Source of the DNA: Sanguinoderma infundibulare
Lineage: Eukaryota; Basidiomycota; Agaricomycetes; Polyporales; Polyporaceae
Assembly (NCBI GenBank): GCA_032821775.1
Contig: JAVLRN010000010.1
Location: 806,001-870,000 of the forward strand
Direction: 5' to 3'
Length of the DNA: 64,000 bases
Shown here: one piece after another, positions 11,029 through 24,641 of the stretch
Layout of the letters: each line of letters begins with the position of its first letter
Position numbering within the stretch: the first letter of the stretch is position 1
The notes under the pieces: generated by a model
Databases searched by the model: none
The model's input: only the letters and a program-made list of their open reading frames with translations
What the model was told of the DNA's origin: nothing
Translations under genes and position numbers: made by a program

Positions 11029-12209
11029 TCACGATCTCTTCGCCTTTTCCGCTCCTGCATGCCGTCGGCGGTCTGCCTGGGCTAGCTCGAGGGTTGCGCT
11101 CACGACCAAAGCAAGCAAAGAGCCTGCAATAAAACCCGCAACTGCGCCGAACGTTGGAGTGAGCGGCCACGCCTTTCCCACAGAAGTCAGCACCGCGAGC
11201 ACCGGCATAAATCCCAATGCAGAACACACCTGCCAGGGACGCTCCCAGTCGAGCCCAATAGGTATTGCGCCCAACCAGGCTCCGGCAACCGTGCCGATGG
11301 CGGGGTAAACCAATGCCCTTTCGACGGGGCTGCGTGGACTGCGTGCGGGAATTCGTCGGTTTTCTCAAGAGGATAGAGTGGGGTGGGTCGGGAATAATAC
11401 GTACGAAAGTTCTGCAAAAAGGCGAACCCACGTCAGTCGATTGACCAGCGACAGGCTGTCGGACCCAAACGAGGGCGGGCCGAGAGCGTATGCGGCGGGC
11501 AAGACGGTGAGGATAGAAAGGAGAAAGGACATGGACAAAGTGTGAAACGGGCGGCTGCGTGGGGACGGCGCACGTCAGTGAACGCAGGGTCAAGCTTCGA
11601 GAAGGACGAGGAGGGGGAGGCAACTGCTTTACCTGGAAAGTGGTGCGCCGAATAGCACGGCGATTGCGTGGAAGGCAACGGAGGCTGCGAGGGTTGTCGC
11701 TGCGGCCTTTCCGTATTCCTATGCCAGGGAGAGGACGGCGTTTTGAGGTCAGTTTATGGAGATGCCGAAGCAGAAGGCGGACGCACCGCCGAGCGTTCGC
11801 GCTGAACCTTCCACCACCCGTCTCGCTCTAGCTTCTGTTTTGTAACATCTACCTTATCGGCCTTCTGTATTCGTGCAGCAAGCGACCACTCTTTGATCCA
11901 GCGTGCCCACCAGCATTGGAGGATGAGTGCGCCGGTACAGATCCACGCCAGTGTTCGTAAGGGGTTCTCGGTGAGGGTTTTCACGACGTCCCGGCCTTCC
12001 GCGCTCTTCGTGAAGTCCCATCGTGCGAGGATTCCGCCGATAGATGGTGTGGTGCCAGGTAGCAGAAGAGCACTGAATGCGAGAAGCGAGGTGTGGACGC
12101 CCACGACCGAGGTATACCGCGCGAAGGGAAAGTATGCCGGTTCTGGAGATGGTTCAGGTTCTGCTCGAGAAGGAGCAGCCACTGCAGCCTGTCCTTTGCG
12201 CGAAGGCAT
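11029..12209 (-). CDS. GPI11: GPI biosynthesis protein PIG-F / Gpi11
   Basis: Four exons on the minus strand (12209-11787, 11718-11633, 11554-11405, 11329-11029) sum to 319 residues. The protein is multi-pass, with hydrophobic segments such as [57 protein letters not shown] and [20 protein letters not shown]. The diagnostic C-terminal motif is [29 protein letters not shown], typical of PIG-F. PIG-F/Gpi11 works in the ER membrane and stabilises the ethanolamine-phosphate transferases (PIG-O/GPI13 and PIG-G/GPI7) of GPI-anchor assembly. An internal stretch of about 60 residues ([17 protein letters not shown] onward) between transmembrane segments is typical of fungi. The coding frame is fully open across the joins. 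Confidence 0.92.
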
Positions 12210-13948
12210 GTCAGACGGGGGGATGTGGAGGAGGTCGTGATGGTACGGAGTAGAGTCGGCGGCGCGTTCACCGTCCCGCCAGCGCGCTTACCTTCTGCAG
12301 GTTGCGCTCTCCCTTGCGCGACGTCCGAGTCCACGCCGTTTTTGATATCACGGCCACTGGAGCTGCCATTTCGTCAAATGCGTGGCTGCCGGTTCACCTT
12401 GAACGCTTGAGCTTCAGGCCAGTCCTCTGCGGTCATGGTGTTATTGGGATTTCTTCAGGCTCGGGCGACATCGTGATGGCTTGTTAACGTTGATATATGC
12501 TGCTTTGAATATCGTTTCTAGAGGTGCCCTCTCTCCAACGTTAGGCTGAGATGGTTTCGGAGGCTATAGAGGTACGTAAACCCCTTGCGCGTTTGAGTTG
12601 CCAGGCTTAGTCTACAGCCCTCGTTCCTCTAAAGCGACCACCTCCAACTCTTCGATGCTTCCTTGCCCTGATCATCCGCATCCCGCAACAATGCTCCCAG
12701 AAGCTCAGTGTCTGCCGATCTGAAGGTTCCAAGCACGCCAGTTTGAAACAAGGTGCTACGCGAGGTATGAGCGTTCCCCTACTCTGTCTAGCATGTCGTT
12801 CATCGTTCGTCCCGTAGGCCGCTCGAAGACACAGTCATTTGCCGTTAGGTTCTGTCATGGCCCATGCGATTGGTTCGACCGAGGGCTGGAACGGTACACA
12901 GATCCCGCAGGAGACCCTTGCTCAGCCTTGACTAGTATGTCTCTCTGCCAGCTGGAGCTTTGTTCGGCCCCAATATAATCGATTATCGCGGAATACAGTG
13001 CACCTGCGCACCAGGCGCGCCCAACGGCTCTTCTGGTCAATACAATTCTGCGGCAGCTAGCTGCCGCTGAGGGTGCGAAGATCGTTTGGTGCGCCCGGTG
13101 TCGTTCATCGGAACTTATTCAGAGCAACTGATATTCCATCCTAGTGTATAGTGTATCCGCAGGTTGGGTTCAGGAGGTGTCAGGACAGGAGGGGGAACTA
13201 CCACCACCACCCTCGCCTCATGGCAACGCATCTTGCCGCAAAGCAAATTTTACCTCGCGTCCGGTTTTGCCCCATTTTCCCATTTTCTGTGTCAACCATC
13301 GAGCGCTCCGTCGTGACCTCGGAGGTTACCCTTTCCTGCCATCGTCATTGACCACGAACACAACCAAAATACATCCACGGCCTTCGGATGACGATGGCTT
13401 GGGAACGTCTTCCAGCCCAGCCCTCACCGGTCGCGACGAAGCGTCATGTCCGTGCCGCTTCCCGAGCAGCGTGGTGTGCACGTTTAGCCAAAGCCATCTT
13501 ATCTCCCTCGGTAAGTAACATCGCTGACATATATTCTCTTGTTCGCGTGACCCTGAGGCAGGACGAAAGCATCGCAATCGAGCGCTCACCGGCAACCGTG
13601 TGCATACGGGGACAGCAAAGATACAATATCGGTATGTTGTATCCGCGCACGAGGTGAGTAGCTGTAGCATACGTCCGATTTCCCATCGGGGCTTTGAGAT
13701 CCTAATACCACGCCCCCCGGTCGACACAGGAGTTTGATACGCGATACCACCCCACTCGTCGGCCCGCGCCCATGCTCTCTTGATGCAAACCATCGGAATT
13801 CTCGAATCGTCACTCCACCAATCTGCATGCATCGACTACAATTAATATTACAATCATACCCAGCGGCCATAGCGATGCCCGAGGCGACCGAGCTCATGCG
13901 TTCAGTCCGTTCTAGCTTCGCCCATGTTTTGCTTCTCATTACCACGAA
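12210..13948. other. 1.7 kb without a supported gene
   Basis: The first part is the GPI11 promoter. From 12551 an ATG begins MVSEAIE, followed by a short candidate GT-AG intron and an open stretch (STALVPLKRPPPTL and onward) that can be extended through one more splice. I do not recognise it and did not call it. The remainder has only short ORFs. Confidence 0.35.
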
Positions 13949-16032
13949 TCAGCACCACCACTCCGGCCTGTCCCAAACGGTGCGTGTCATCCGAAATCCG
14001 ACATGGTCCTCACTCATCGGGAATTTTGGACTCGGATTCTCTCCTTTGTTGCACGCGGCCACCAGTCTCTCCCATTCCTGTGCGTACCTCCCCTCAATGC
14101 CCGTTGCGGTTGTGACCGCACACTCGATTTCGTGCTCCATCCATTCCCGCATGTGTTCCTCGAACATGTTCATCCGCACTCGCCAATCCTCCAGAAGGTT
14201 CTGGAGCGTGCGCTCTGCCACATCCTGCGCCTCCGCGGACATCGCCGACAGGAGGGCGCCGTCCTTTGACGCGAGGGTGGGGTACTTTTCCTCTCGCGCT
14301 CGTTTCTTCGCCGGAGATGTTTCTGCCGCCGCGAGCTTGGATACCGGCGGCATTGCAGACAAGGGTTCCCTGGCCTCCAGCGATTGGTCTGTGTCCAGCA
14401 CGACAGCGTCGAACCCCCGTATACGCAGCGCTTCGCTGGGCTGTCGGGTAGAATGGACTAAGGTGAGACTTTGATTCTCTCTATTCGGAAGGCAGGGGTC
14501 GGCAGGGACGGCTGTACTCACATCGGCCATGTACTCGACTGACACGAGTATCTGCGTCGCGATCCCGTGCATGTCGAAGTACTCCGCAGTGGCCTCGATG
14601 GTCTCTTCGGCGAGGCGCTTGGCTGTCGGCGACATGGATGACGGCGACTTAGATGACTCTGAGCGAGACAGGCCGTTGCGCACGCTTTTCTGGACAGACG
14701 CCTTCGCTAGCTAGCGCGCGATGTCAGTGGGGATGGCCAGGCGTGCTATCGGAGTCAGGCTTATAGAACTTACCGTTGTGTAGGGGAACGTCACGAAGGA
14801 AGCTCCAGCCTGCGCACAGATAGCGGCATGTGCTAGGCCCGATACGAAAAGAAGGTTCGTCTTCAGGCCGTACTTCTGCTCGAGTCTCCTGGCGGCTATG
14901 ATGCCCTCTTCCGTGGCGGGAATCTAGGTTGCTCGGTTAGAGGTGTGGACATCGTGAGATGGGGTGCGTGGCGTTCACCGAGAAGACGATGCGCTCCGTG
15001 CCGTAACCTTCCGCCTTGAAGAGTTTCACGAGCTCTCTGGCTTGCGTCACCAGCGTGCGAGGGCTGTTCGCGCTTCGTGGGTCTAGGAAGGTGAAGTGTG
15101 GCCCAGCCACTTCCTCAAGTTGCTCCACACCGAGTGAGACCAGCTGGGAATGGTCAGTGTTTGTTTGAACGGTTCGTGCGTGTCTGCTCACATAGCGGTT
15201 TATCGCTTCCTTCAGGACACCGAGCAGGTCCCAATCGTCAATATGCCTAGCAAGACACCTCAATCATAGGATTTCGGCGACGAGCATGCATGATTCACGC
15301 ACCGGTCACGGATGGCGCGCTTGAATCCCATCCATGCGTGGAACGTCCTGTCAACATCATTGAGGCCCTCGCGCAGCAGTCCTGGTGTCATCCACGTCGC
15401 GTTGTATGCCCATTGTTGTTGCGTAAGCACTGAAGAAGCGCACGAGTAGCGCGAACACGCCCGTCAAACCGTCAGTAATGGCCCAATCACCACGACCATG
15501 GAAGTCCAGCCCAATCCCGACACTTACGGTCGCGATCCAAGGTCTGCCCTATCACGGCCTTCCCCCTGTCGAGCAGCGTCTTCCATGCCGTGCCGTACGT
15601 TTCGATCTGGCATTTCCCGTCCTTTTCCTTCCCTTTAGTTGCCTTGTTCAGTCGTAGTCTCCTGCCAAGGAGCGATGGCTTCCGCGGCGCGATGTTCAAG
15701 GCCGGTAAGGGGGCGTCCTCGACTGTGGCGTGAGAGGCGGTAACCACTGGCGATGCAGGCCTGGTGCTCTTCGGGAATGGGATCGGGCACTTCCCCTCGA
15801 ACTTGACCGACGACTTCTTGTTCGGCGTCGGGCTCCGCGGCGCATTGTGGTTGAGCGGTCTGCCCAGGATCGATCTCGGTGGCGACCTGACCGGGATACG
15901 TGATACCGAAGCGTTCTCGTCTTGGACAGGCGTCTTGCGCCTGCTGCGCGCGTTCAGCGACACGGTGGGCATGCGCGGTGGCGTCGAGGGCGACTTGGGG
16001 AGACTGCTGGCTGGCAAGGGAAGCAGAGGCAT
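13949..16032 (-). CDS. Transaldolase-fold protein lacking the catalytic lysine
   Basis: A multi-exon minus-strand gene starting at the ATG at 16032. The first 170 or so residues are basic and Ser/Pro-rich (disordered, e.g. RSPPRSILGRPLNH). They are followed by a transaldolase barrel: LLTQQQWAYNATWMTPGLLREG, IDDWDLLGVLKEAINRY, LVSLGVEQLEEVAGPHFTF, LVTQARELVKLFKAEGYG, IVFS|IPATEEGIIAARRLEQKYG, TNLLFVSGLAHAAICAQAGASFVTFPY. The C-terminal 120 residues carry a charged helical tail. In true transaldolases the strand reads (L/I)IKIPATWEG with the Schiff-base lysine; here that position is serine, so classical activity is unlikely. The splice before TLVHSTRQPSEAL is uncertain (a 45 nt intron or read-through). 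Possibly a pseudoenzyme with another role. Confidence 0.78.
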
Positions 16033-19000
16033 GTTGAGAGAAGGATGCGGTCAGTCGAAAGGCGGTTGTTCGAGTTATGCCCTTACCCCGCTTTGCCTCT
16101 TTGTCCCAACGGCGCATGCCGCGCCATCAATGCGCTTTATGGAGATGAAAGGCGCAACTGTCGCTTGCGCATCAAGGCGGCCCATTGGCAGCACTAGCAC
16201 TCCTGGTGAGTGAGTTCGAGTTGGTATCGTGCCTCAACAAAAGTTACGTATATTCAAGCGTCTGCGCAGGCGGCCAGTCCCAATAAACCGCCACCGTTGC
16301 TTCTGGCGCTCGATGATTCTTCCCAAGTTCATGCCGCTTGCTTCTCAAGCAAAGGGCACGAAGTATGAAGCTTGTGCGTCTATATCCTTCATAAGCCTTC
16401 ATAGCGTTTGTGGTCGACGGCAGGAATCTGATTCACTGTCACCTATCTTCATGAAACCTCTCGATGTCTGTGCAGACTGACGCTGGTCGCCAGTGATCAG
16501 CGGCGCAGTGCGCCTCTCTGACGCGTTCATTAATCCTTCACGTACTCACGTGCCGTGTTCTGTAGGTGTGATCCCAACGAAGTGCATTATCGCTGCCTGC
16601 TATACGGGAACTACGGCGGTCACTCAAACTTTGTTAGGTGGACCTACAGCGGCGAGAAGTCCCGGAGCCGCGCGGCGCACGGATTCGTCCGAACCTTCTG
16701 AGAGAAGGACCCCCTTCGGGCCTTCCAGTCACGGGGCGCATTTTGGCTCAAGAAGCACGGCGACCTGCTCAGGTGGACGATTCCGGCCCACTCTTGCGGT
16801 TGAAAGACTATCTGGCAGAGATGGCCGATGGGCAAGGTCCGAGGAGGAGGAGTGCGTTTGGGTGTGTTTCTTCAGATTCTATGGTCTGAACGCCGAAGCT
16901 GAATGCGATAGTTATTCGGAGTACGGTCCTGACAGGCCCATGCAAAGCTCGCGAACCCCTGTGGCGTTCAGATGCTAGTGAGTCTTCTTTGGCACACGGT
17001 TCACTAATATGGTTCGGATTTATTGGCGAATGGTAGCAAAATCACCTCGCATGAACGGATCGGCGCTTCTGCTTCTTCTAATTGAAGGTTGACGGGGCTC
17101 CGTATCCCTTGGACTTCGAAACAAAGGCCGCGTGAGTCAAGGTCGAATGTTGGCAGCGTGTTCGTCAGGCTGTGGATGCACAAACGGAGGTTCGTCTCAC
17201 CTGTCAAACCGGCAATCACACTCAGGATAGAATCACTTACTACGGGCCGTAGCTTCATTCAAGTGATGAATCATTGACCGGGGAGTGCTGGCGTCGACAT
17301 ACCGTAATCCGGCGCTGCGTGGTCGTGGTAGCCGATTGCGACATACTACACAGTGGGAAGGCACCTTGGAGAATGCTCGACCCGGTCACCCAAACGCAAG
17401 CGCGAGTCGTGGACTTCACGGAGATCGAGGACATTGCCGAGACGCGGCCGGCCTCCCTTTGGAATAGCGCGATGGGGAGAGTGCGCCCGTCTGAGAATCA
17501 ATCGGTGCGCGCTGGGTCTGTATCGCACTGCCTAGAGACTAGGTGTCTAGATCAACGCCAGAATCCTTGCTGGCCTTCAGGGCTCACGGGCGGTGAGTAT
17601 GGGGACTCGTTGGCCTGCTCAGGGCATGAGAACGCCGCGGATTGACCTGGCAACAGCCCGGTAGAAGCCGTCTATACCGGGGAGTGGCGCACGCAGTGCC
17701 CCGGATGGCCGACGGGTGGTAGCGAGTGGAATAAACTCTGCGCCCTTTTCATGGCCGGGTTCTACGTGCCAGGTATGGAAGGGGTCATAATAGACACCGA
17801 GCCCGGCAACTGGGCAGCGGGTTGCAATGCTCAGGAACGCCTAGCACGAACACGGCCGGTCGCTTATTCGTTCATAACACTCGAGAACACTCGCCCCGTT
17901 GCATCCGGCGGCGCGCTCTGGCCAGTGGCGAGTCGGCAGCGACGGCTCACCAATGCGCCTCCTGACATTTCAATGTTCTCCAGGCATCGCTTCTTCGCCA
18001 GTCGCCGCGCGCCGGACTGGGTAGCCGAAGTAAAAATACTACCCGGACGAGAACTGATCATGATGTGGGCCAGGCTACGGCGCTGAGCCGCAGCGGTCAA
18101 TGGCAGTGATGACAACTGGACGACGGACGAGAGCGTATTACTGGCGCGCGAGCTTGCGGCGATGCGGGTGGTACCGTTGCCGATTTGAGACCCTTCGGTG
18201 CCCATGCGTTGGCCTATGGGCGCTGGGCGGTCCGACAGGGCGGGCAGAAGCACAAAGCAGCCTGCGCGGAGCAGAGGATCTATCAAACTTAGCTTGTAGC
18301 TTCGTGGCCGATTGGGCCTAGCGGCGAAAAATCAGAGCGGCGTTCTGTGCTTGAGAAATTTGGGCGATGGATAAGGCAATGTAGCGCACCAGGTTCCTCA
18401 GCGGAAGTGATATGGAAGCCACCTTCCTATCCACTGGGCCAGTTCTCCGAGAGATGTTGGTAGCGCGGCGTTCGCGCAGGGCGGTGAGGCCATGCAGGAA
18501 AATCTAATAAGTATATCCAACACGATGCACCAATCGGCCCGATTCCATGATTCTACAGGTATGATACACGTTTTGGACCCAGAACCTCTCCGGCGGCATG
18601 GGATATTACGTCGAGCAGCAGTAGCGAGACAGACAGGACAGCACGAAAGCAAGCAGGAAATGGGGGAATAGCGACAAGATAGGAAGGGGAGAGCCGGTTA
18701 AGGTAGGTTTTGATGAATGCTTTCAGCGCTCTGACGAATATTGCCAGTGCGCGACAGCCTGCCCTCCGTGACTCGCAGGAAGCGCTGATGAGTAGTGGCT
18801 AGTATTGGTAGTACTGTGATTCGAAGTCTGTGGAAGTTGATGAATGGTCAGATGAGCTACAGCTAAAGTAGGAGGAGAGCGGGTAAACTCACCGTATACT
18901 GGTCGTCCTCTAGTTTGACAAATTCGTACTGAGATGCGCTGTGAGAGAAAGGAGGAAGAGCGGCATGACCATACGAGGACGTCAAAGTTCGGTGATGAGA

Positions 19001-19079
19001 ATGCGATGACAATGAGGAGGGTGCGTAGTCCGAGGGCTGTGGGTGGGAAAAAAGATGCTGTCACTAGGATCCCGAGCTC
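16033..19079. other. 3 kb gene-poor interval
   Basis: Many short ORFs but no protein motif, RNA gene or repeat could be recognised on either strand. It probably holds the promoter of the transaldolase-like gene on the left and the 3' UTR of the bZIP gene on the right. Diverged transposon debris is possible but not demonstrable here. Confidence 0.35.
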
Positions 19080-19942
19080 TCAATAGGCGCAGTTCTGCTG
19101 GAGGGCAGACCCCGCAGAGACGGAGATAACACTCGCCGAGAACGAGGGACTAGACGTCGCGCTCGACGTCGGGGTCTCCGGCGGCACGGGATACCCCGGG
19201 ACCCCGTACGAGTAGTTGCCGAGCGGTCGTGACGAGTACGGCGCGTACCCCGACGTGTGTGTGGCGCTTTGCGAGGAGTACTGGCCGGTGATGGATGGGA
19301 TGGAAAGAGGGGGCGGTGGGGAATGGTTGTGGGGGGAGGAGGTCTGTGAAGAGCGCCGTGTGAGCGATAACCTCCGGTGCGAGTGGAACAACGTACCACA
19401 TAAACGCCGCTCGTGTCCGCCGTTCTGCGCCGCTTCGTCTCGCGGTCAAAGTGTCGGTCGTCAGGGAGAGGGGTATACGCATCGCGCCGAAAGTCCGGTC
19501 GAAGCTGATTATTCTTCATCTCCAGCTGTCGCCGCAGCTCTTCTACTTCACGATGCAGGAGCTCATTCTCCTGCTCTAGCTCGCGTATTCGCATGAGTGG
19601 CGGGGGAATGGCAGCGACCTGGTCTGGCGAGAGCGCGAGGACGGACTGCAGCTTCGTGACAGTCTGCTCCAACTAGATGAAATACGCGTCGCGTAAGTAA
19701 CGGCGGTCATCAAGACACCGAAAACAGTGATCACACCTGCTCGATGTACGCTTTCCGCTTAGCACGGTGACGCGCCTGGGCTGAAATGATGTTTAGTGCG
19801 CGGCGCGATGCGCGGGGCATGGCAGCGACATACCTTTAGCATTTCGTGAACGTTCAGGACGCTCGGCAGAGTGTTGGCTAGGCGGACTGTGGTCCACAGA
19901 ACCATCACGTTGGGATCCAGTCGGCGAAGTCGAGGGCGTCAT
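19080..19942 (-). CDS. bZIP transcription factor
   Basis: Four exons on the minus strand, about 230 residues. Exon 1 (from the ATG at 19942) encodes a Ser/Pro-rich start ending in ERPERSRNAK. Exon 2 (44 nt) continues AQARHRAKRKAYIEQ, and exon 3 continues LEQTVTKLQSVLALSPDQV. The basic region N-A-K-A-Q-A-R-x-R-A-K-R-K fits the N-x7-R rule of bZIP factors. The zipper heptads run from YIEQLEQTVTKLQ to IRELEQENELLHREVEELRRQLEMKNNQL. The tail is Ser/Pro/Tyr-rich and ends SALQQNCAY. It is expected to be a nuclear, DNA-binding dimer; target genes are unknown. The basic region is split by an intron, so single-exon searches can miss the gene. Confidence 0.88.
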
Positions 19943-22900
19943 GTAACGTAAGTCAAGGGGAGCGAAGGCGATCGGGGTTGGAAAACGCAGAGAGGATCAG
20001 TGGGATGCTTATATGGCACAGGACGGTATGTTCAACTAGCCGCCGGCGAGGTTGCCGGTAGAGCCCATGGCGCGGGGACCCGCCGAAGCGACGAAAGACC
20101 CTTGGCTCGAGAAGGCGAGCGGAGGCCTCTCGAGCGGCGAAATGTGAGTTTTTTGGCCAGAGAGACCCCATCGTGGAAATTTATGGCCTCCAGGACACGC
20201 ACAGGACTAGATCGCCGTGCCAGCTGGTTGTTCGCCGGGAGGGAAGAGATCTAGACTTACTGTTTCAGTGCCGCGAAGCTCATCAGTCGCAGACAATTGG
20301 TGCCGCCCAATTCACTCTGGAGAAAAATCAGCCAGATATCACTGCGTATCGCCATCACAACTTGGGACAATTCGAGGTAAAAAAAAAACGCCAAAAATGC
20401 GACGGCTGGGAAGAATACTAACCGTGGAAAGATGTGCAGGGCCGGATGGTTGTGAGATCGGTCGGCGCTCGCTGTTGTCCAGCTGTCCACACTCCGCGAC
20501 GCCCTCGGTACAGATGGGCTTATCTTGTGAGCTGCCTGCAGTATGAATGAACAGGGTGGTAGCCCATATTGCCCAACGAGATGCATTCTCTGACTGGGAC
20601 CGCTGCCGATAGAACGGATGTTTGGGAAAGGGCAAGTGGGAGCATGTGTCCTGACGCTCGGATCGCGGGGTGCCTGGACCTGGAATTTCCCGAACAGTAT
20701 CGCTCCATGCTCCGCCGTCTCCATAGCGTCTTGCTCAGGCGCATGTCGTCCGGAACTAGGGCCTGACCTCCTGAAATGCCTCATAAATATTCCACGTTGC
20801 CTGCCTCGCCCCGAATGGTCCATTCACTCCTCATCCTGGACGCCTTTGGCGATTAAGGGGGCCGCCGTCAGGCGCGTGGTGCAAGATAATAAGTGCGTCA
20901 ATTTTATCAGCAGGAATGACATCCTGCGAGTCTTAACCAGCTTTTGCGTCAACTCGCGCAGGGTCAACGACTGTACATCATATGAGGTGCATCTACTCTC
21001 TGGTTTTTAGATATCTCGGCGAGAACGTGCCGCCGACCACGATCCTAACGCGTGGCGCTTTAACCCCTTGCATACATGCTTTCGCCTCTTCTGGTCCTTC
21101 CTTTCTTTCTTCATTCCATCACGACAGCTTCTCCGGGGACCCCAACATCCTCTTGCCTCCCCTCCCCGTAACATAAGGTAAATGGTGTACGTTATGTTTG
21201 CGCGGGCGCGATCGCAATACAATCTGACATCTGAGACTAACATGATTTAGATAGACGATCGCCGCCCTAAGTTTGGGTCAACGCCTGAGACCTGAGGCCT
21301 GAGGACCTCTGCAGCGTTGTGGCCCATCATGCATCAGGCATCAGACCTCACGACTCAAAATCACTCTGGCTTGAACAAGACCTGAAGGTACCGCTGTCCT
21401 CACTTGTCAATGGCTCTCAACGCCCTCCGCAGCTGCGAGTTTTACGGACGCGCCCAGGGCCCGCACAGCCCGCTATCAGCACGCCCAGAAGGGGCTATCA
21501 ACAGCCGCTTTCTTCTCGGCAGAGCAGTCGAAGCAATGCACGTCCGAAGAGAGGGTCCTCGGGTCGCGCCGCCGGTGGAGGACATCAGCGCCCTCCGCAG
21601 CCTGAAGAAGTGATTCTGATCCGCATGGCACCCGTGGGCACGGACGACGCTGCTCAGTGCTCGAACGTACGACGGCCTGGCAGCTCTCTCTCGCGCACCA
21701 CCGGCGTCCTAAGGGTAAAATTGCACGCTCACCGCGCCGCTGAGCATTCAACGCGGGACGGGATGCTAAGTGTCAGGGAACCTTTCGCGGTGTCCCGGGC
21801 AATTACCATGACAGTGCCGGCGGTATGACGAGAGCAATTCAATTCAGCGGCGGGGAAGGTTCCGATTCCTATGCGAGATTGCGTTCGTGCGGGCGACACC
21901 TGGCGACGCGCGCCCTAAAACTTTGCACGCCCTCGGCGCGGGTATTTGGGTCATGTGCAGGTCAGGGAGCCTTCCTAACCCAGTGATCGCTCGTCTCCAC
22001 TTCTTCCGGAGCGGTCGCTCGAAGATCCTGATGGAGCCCCCTCAGACAATGCCAAATCGATTTGCAAAGTCAGTGATTTCAGATTGACCTCTCGGAATCC
22101 CGCTGATCATAGCGATGCAGTCCAGCAGGAAAGCTGCTGCCCAACCTGGAATGGACCCTCCGCACTGCACTCATGTTCTGGTGAGCAGCGTGCAAGACGT
22201 CCCGGATTGCCCTCCGCGACACGTCGTGGTAGGGTTCTCCCCGAGCCGGCCGGTGACGCCACATACGTGAAGATCCGTGCACATCGGCGAGCAATGCCGG
22301 ATGTCTCGAAAGCCTGCCCGAGGTATACTTAGCCCAGGCTAGTCGCTTACGGCCATTCGAAGGATAGACCACGTATTCCAACGCTTCTGAATGCCTTGAC
22401 TTGCCGTAGCATCCCATCTTTGGACCAATGGGTGAAGATCGTGGCATTGTTCTTAATGATACATCGGTGAGACCTTACTTGCTCTGTCGATAACACCAGG
22501 ACGGTGAACGAACCGGAACGAAACCCAAGGCACTGACGACGATTTGTCCTGCAGGGCGTTGGCGGTTTGTTTTTGCGCACGCGACCAATTTATCTCCCTT
22601 AGGCACACCGTTAATAACCTTCCTGCAGTGGGGATGGCGGTCATAGCAACCAATGGCTGCAATGCATTCCGTCCGAGGCGTTAAAAGATCTGCGAGACCA
22701 GAACTGTACCGCAATTACCCCTTGGACTTCTGGCGTGCTCGAGGATCTGGTGACCCTCAGACCATCGGCCCGTTAAAAGTCGAAGCGCATCATAACATAC
22801 GACGAGATCAGGAAACGACCCGCACTGGCGCAGCAACGGGTTGGCCTGCCTCTAGTTTGACGATTCCTCGTATAGGGAGGGATTCCACAACTTTCTTTAC

Positions 22901-23382
22901 TTAGCCTATTCGACGACAAGATGAGTCGTAGGTCCCCAAGCCTTTATACCTTAACGCGGCCCCTACTAATTGGATCCCTCCGAACATCGGAAAGATATCA
23001 TTGGGTCGGGGAGCAGGCGGCCTTCCTGCTTTCACTGTACAGATCTGATGCATCACGAAATCGTGTTTGACAAACCGACCGCATCGATGCCGGCAGGCAC
23101 ACAGCAACGAGGAACATAGACACTTGGGACCCAGTCGAGGCCGTGATCACTGGTGACTATTCACCACGACATGCGCAATCTGTGCCTATCAGCTCACGGT
23201 GCTAGAATCGATGTCCTACACAGAGAAGCTTGTGTCCAGATTACTCGTAAGTAATCATCGGCCCTGTACTACGGGGACGAGTGGTTTTACTGACGCCGAA
23301 CATCTGGGTTGACCCCTTGCAACAGGCTACTTTCCCATGTGTCCTACACGATAAATCCACTCGTTCCCCCGAGTCTCGAACA

Positions 23383-23398
23383 ATATATATATATATAT
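23383..23398. repeat. AT dinucleotide microsatellite
   Basis: About eight tandem AT units in non-coding DNA. A similar, shorter tract lies near 30077-30088. Confidence 0.8.
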
Positions 23399-24305
23399 TC
23401 ATGCAACAGTCCGCACGGCCTTCGGCCCTTCCACGACGCACGGAGGGGCCCCACTCTGCTGACCTCGTCACCAGCGACGACTCCTTGGCAAGCGGACTTC
23501 CACTCCCACCACTGCACCATGCACACTCGCGGATTCGTCACGGTCGTACTGCCAGAGTTACGTGTACAGCACGCCACGCGATGCGCATCTTGATCGAGGA
23601 GGCGCGATCAACAAAAGGCTCGCAGAATAGGCGTGGATCATCGGGATCGCCCGTCGCCCATCGGGACACACTGGGAGAGGACAGCTGATTCGAGGTCCAG
23701 GGAGGGGATGCCGTACACGACGGCCTGACGACGCTTATTTGGCCAACGACTGCCGTTACTTATGGCATGTCATTTCGGCACTCGCATACGCGTTCGTTGA
23801 ACTGGATCGCATCTCGGTGAGCTCGTAGGCAGCACCGGAGGCAAGTTGCGCCGAGTGACTTGGGACGCTTCCACAAACCTCATGATGCACGACTTCCGTG
23901 CGCGGCGGAGAAGAGCCTAAGGGAGAGAAGATGCGGGCTGTGAACCGGGAGATCTGATAGTCCGTGTGCCATGCTTTGTAAATGAGTTGTATGGCGAGCA
24001 CACGTGCCGGAGGTTCCGACTGCGAGTAAGTATGGTTACCGATCCGCATGAGAGCCGCACCACGCCCCCCGAATCTATAGGGTCGGCGTATTCCTGCAGC
24101 GGCAGCGGCCACGTCGGTGTCCTTTCAATTTTCCATGCGAGGGCATAACGGTATGGCCGCGCCGTAAGACGACGCATGCAGCCGGGTGCAATGTTGTTTG
24201 GGATGATCATGGGACTGCGATCTGCACGGCAGTTTCTGTCGACGGGTGAACGAACGCTGTCTGGCGTACGGTGTTAGACGGCGGTTCTCGCGTTTGAGTT
24301 AGCGT

Positions 24306-24641
24306 TCAACACAGTGGACGGACCCGAGGTCGCGTCGCGAGTGGAGGGTCTTTTCTAGGATTGAGGTCAAACGACCCGTAGATGATGACGCGCCCGGAGC
24401 CGCGGCCTGGATCGTGAGCGAAGTTCTGGCAAGCACCTTGGCAAGTGAAGCTTTGCAGCGGGCCGTTGAATGGAATGCGTGCCATGCCGATTCTGCCAGT
24501 GGAGCATAGCACGGTAAACGGCTTAGCGACGGTGGGCCCGAACACATTTGTCCACTCCTTGGGATGCGCTAGACATAAGGAGGTGTAAGTCCCACCAGCA
24601 TCAACGCACTCGTGATTACTTACCGTTATCCCTTGCGTAGT
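24306..24641 (-). other. Unrecognised open frame with cysteines, possible exon
   Basis: An open frame of about 111 codons on the minus strand, without a start ATG at its head, so it would have to be a 3' exon. It reads ECVDAGGTYTSLCLAHPKEW, then FTVLCSTGRIGMARIPFNG, then FTCQGACQNFAHDPGRGSG and ends near RVRPLC. Several cysteines suggest a secreted protein, but no family is recognised. A nearly identical stretch of about 22 nt (coding DPSRGSG in another frame) recurs 240 bp upstream near 24650. It may be chance; there is no intact gene model. Confidence 0.25.

Noticed and set aside
12551..12980. Possible small spliced gene starting MVSEAIE
   Set aside because: Open across two guessed introns but with no recognisable domain and weak coding character; not called.
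20257..20823. 188-codon minus-strand open frame
   Set aside because: No domain, biased composition and no splice-supported extension; treated as chance.
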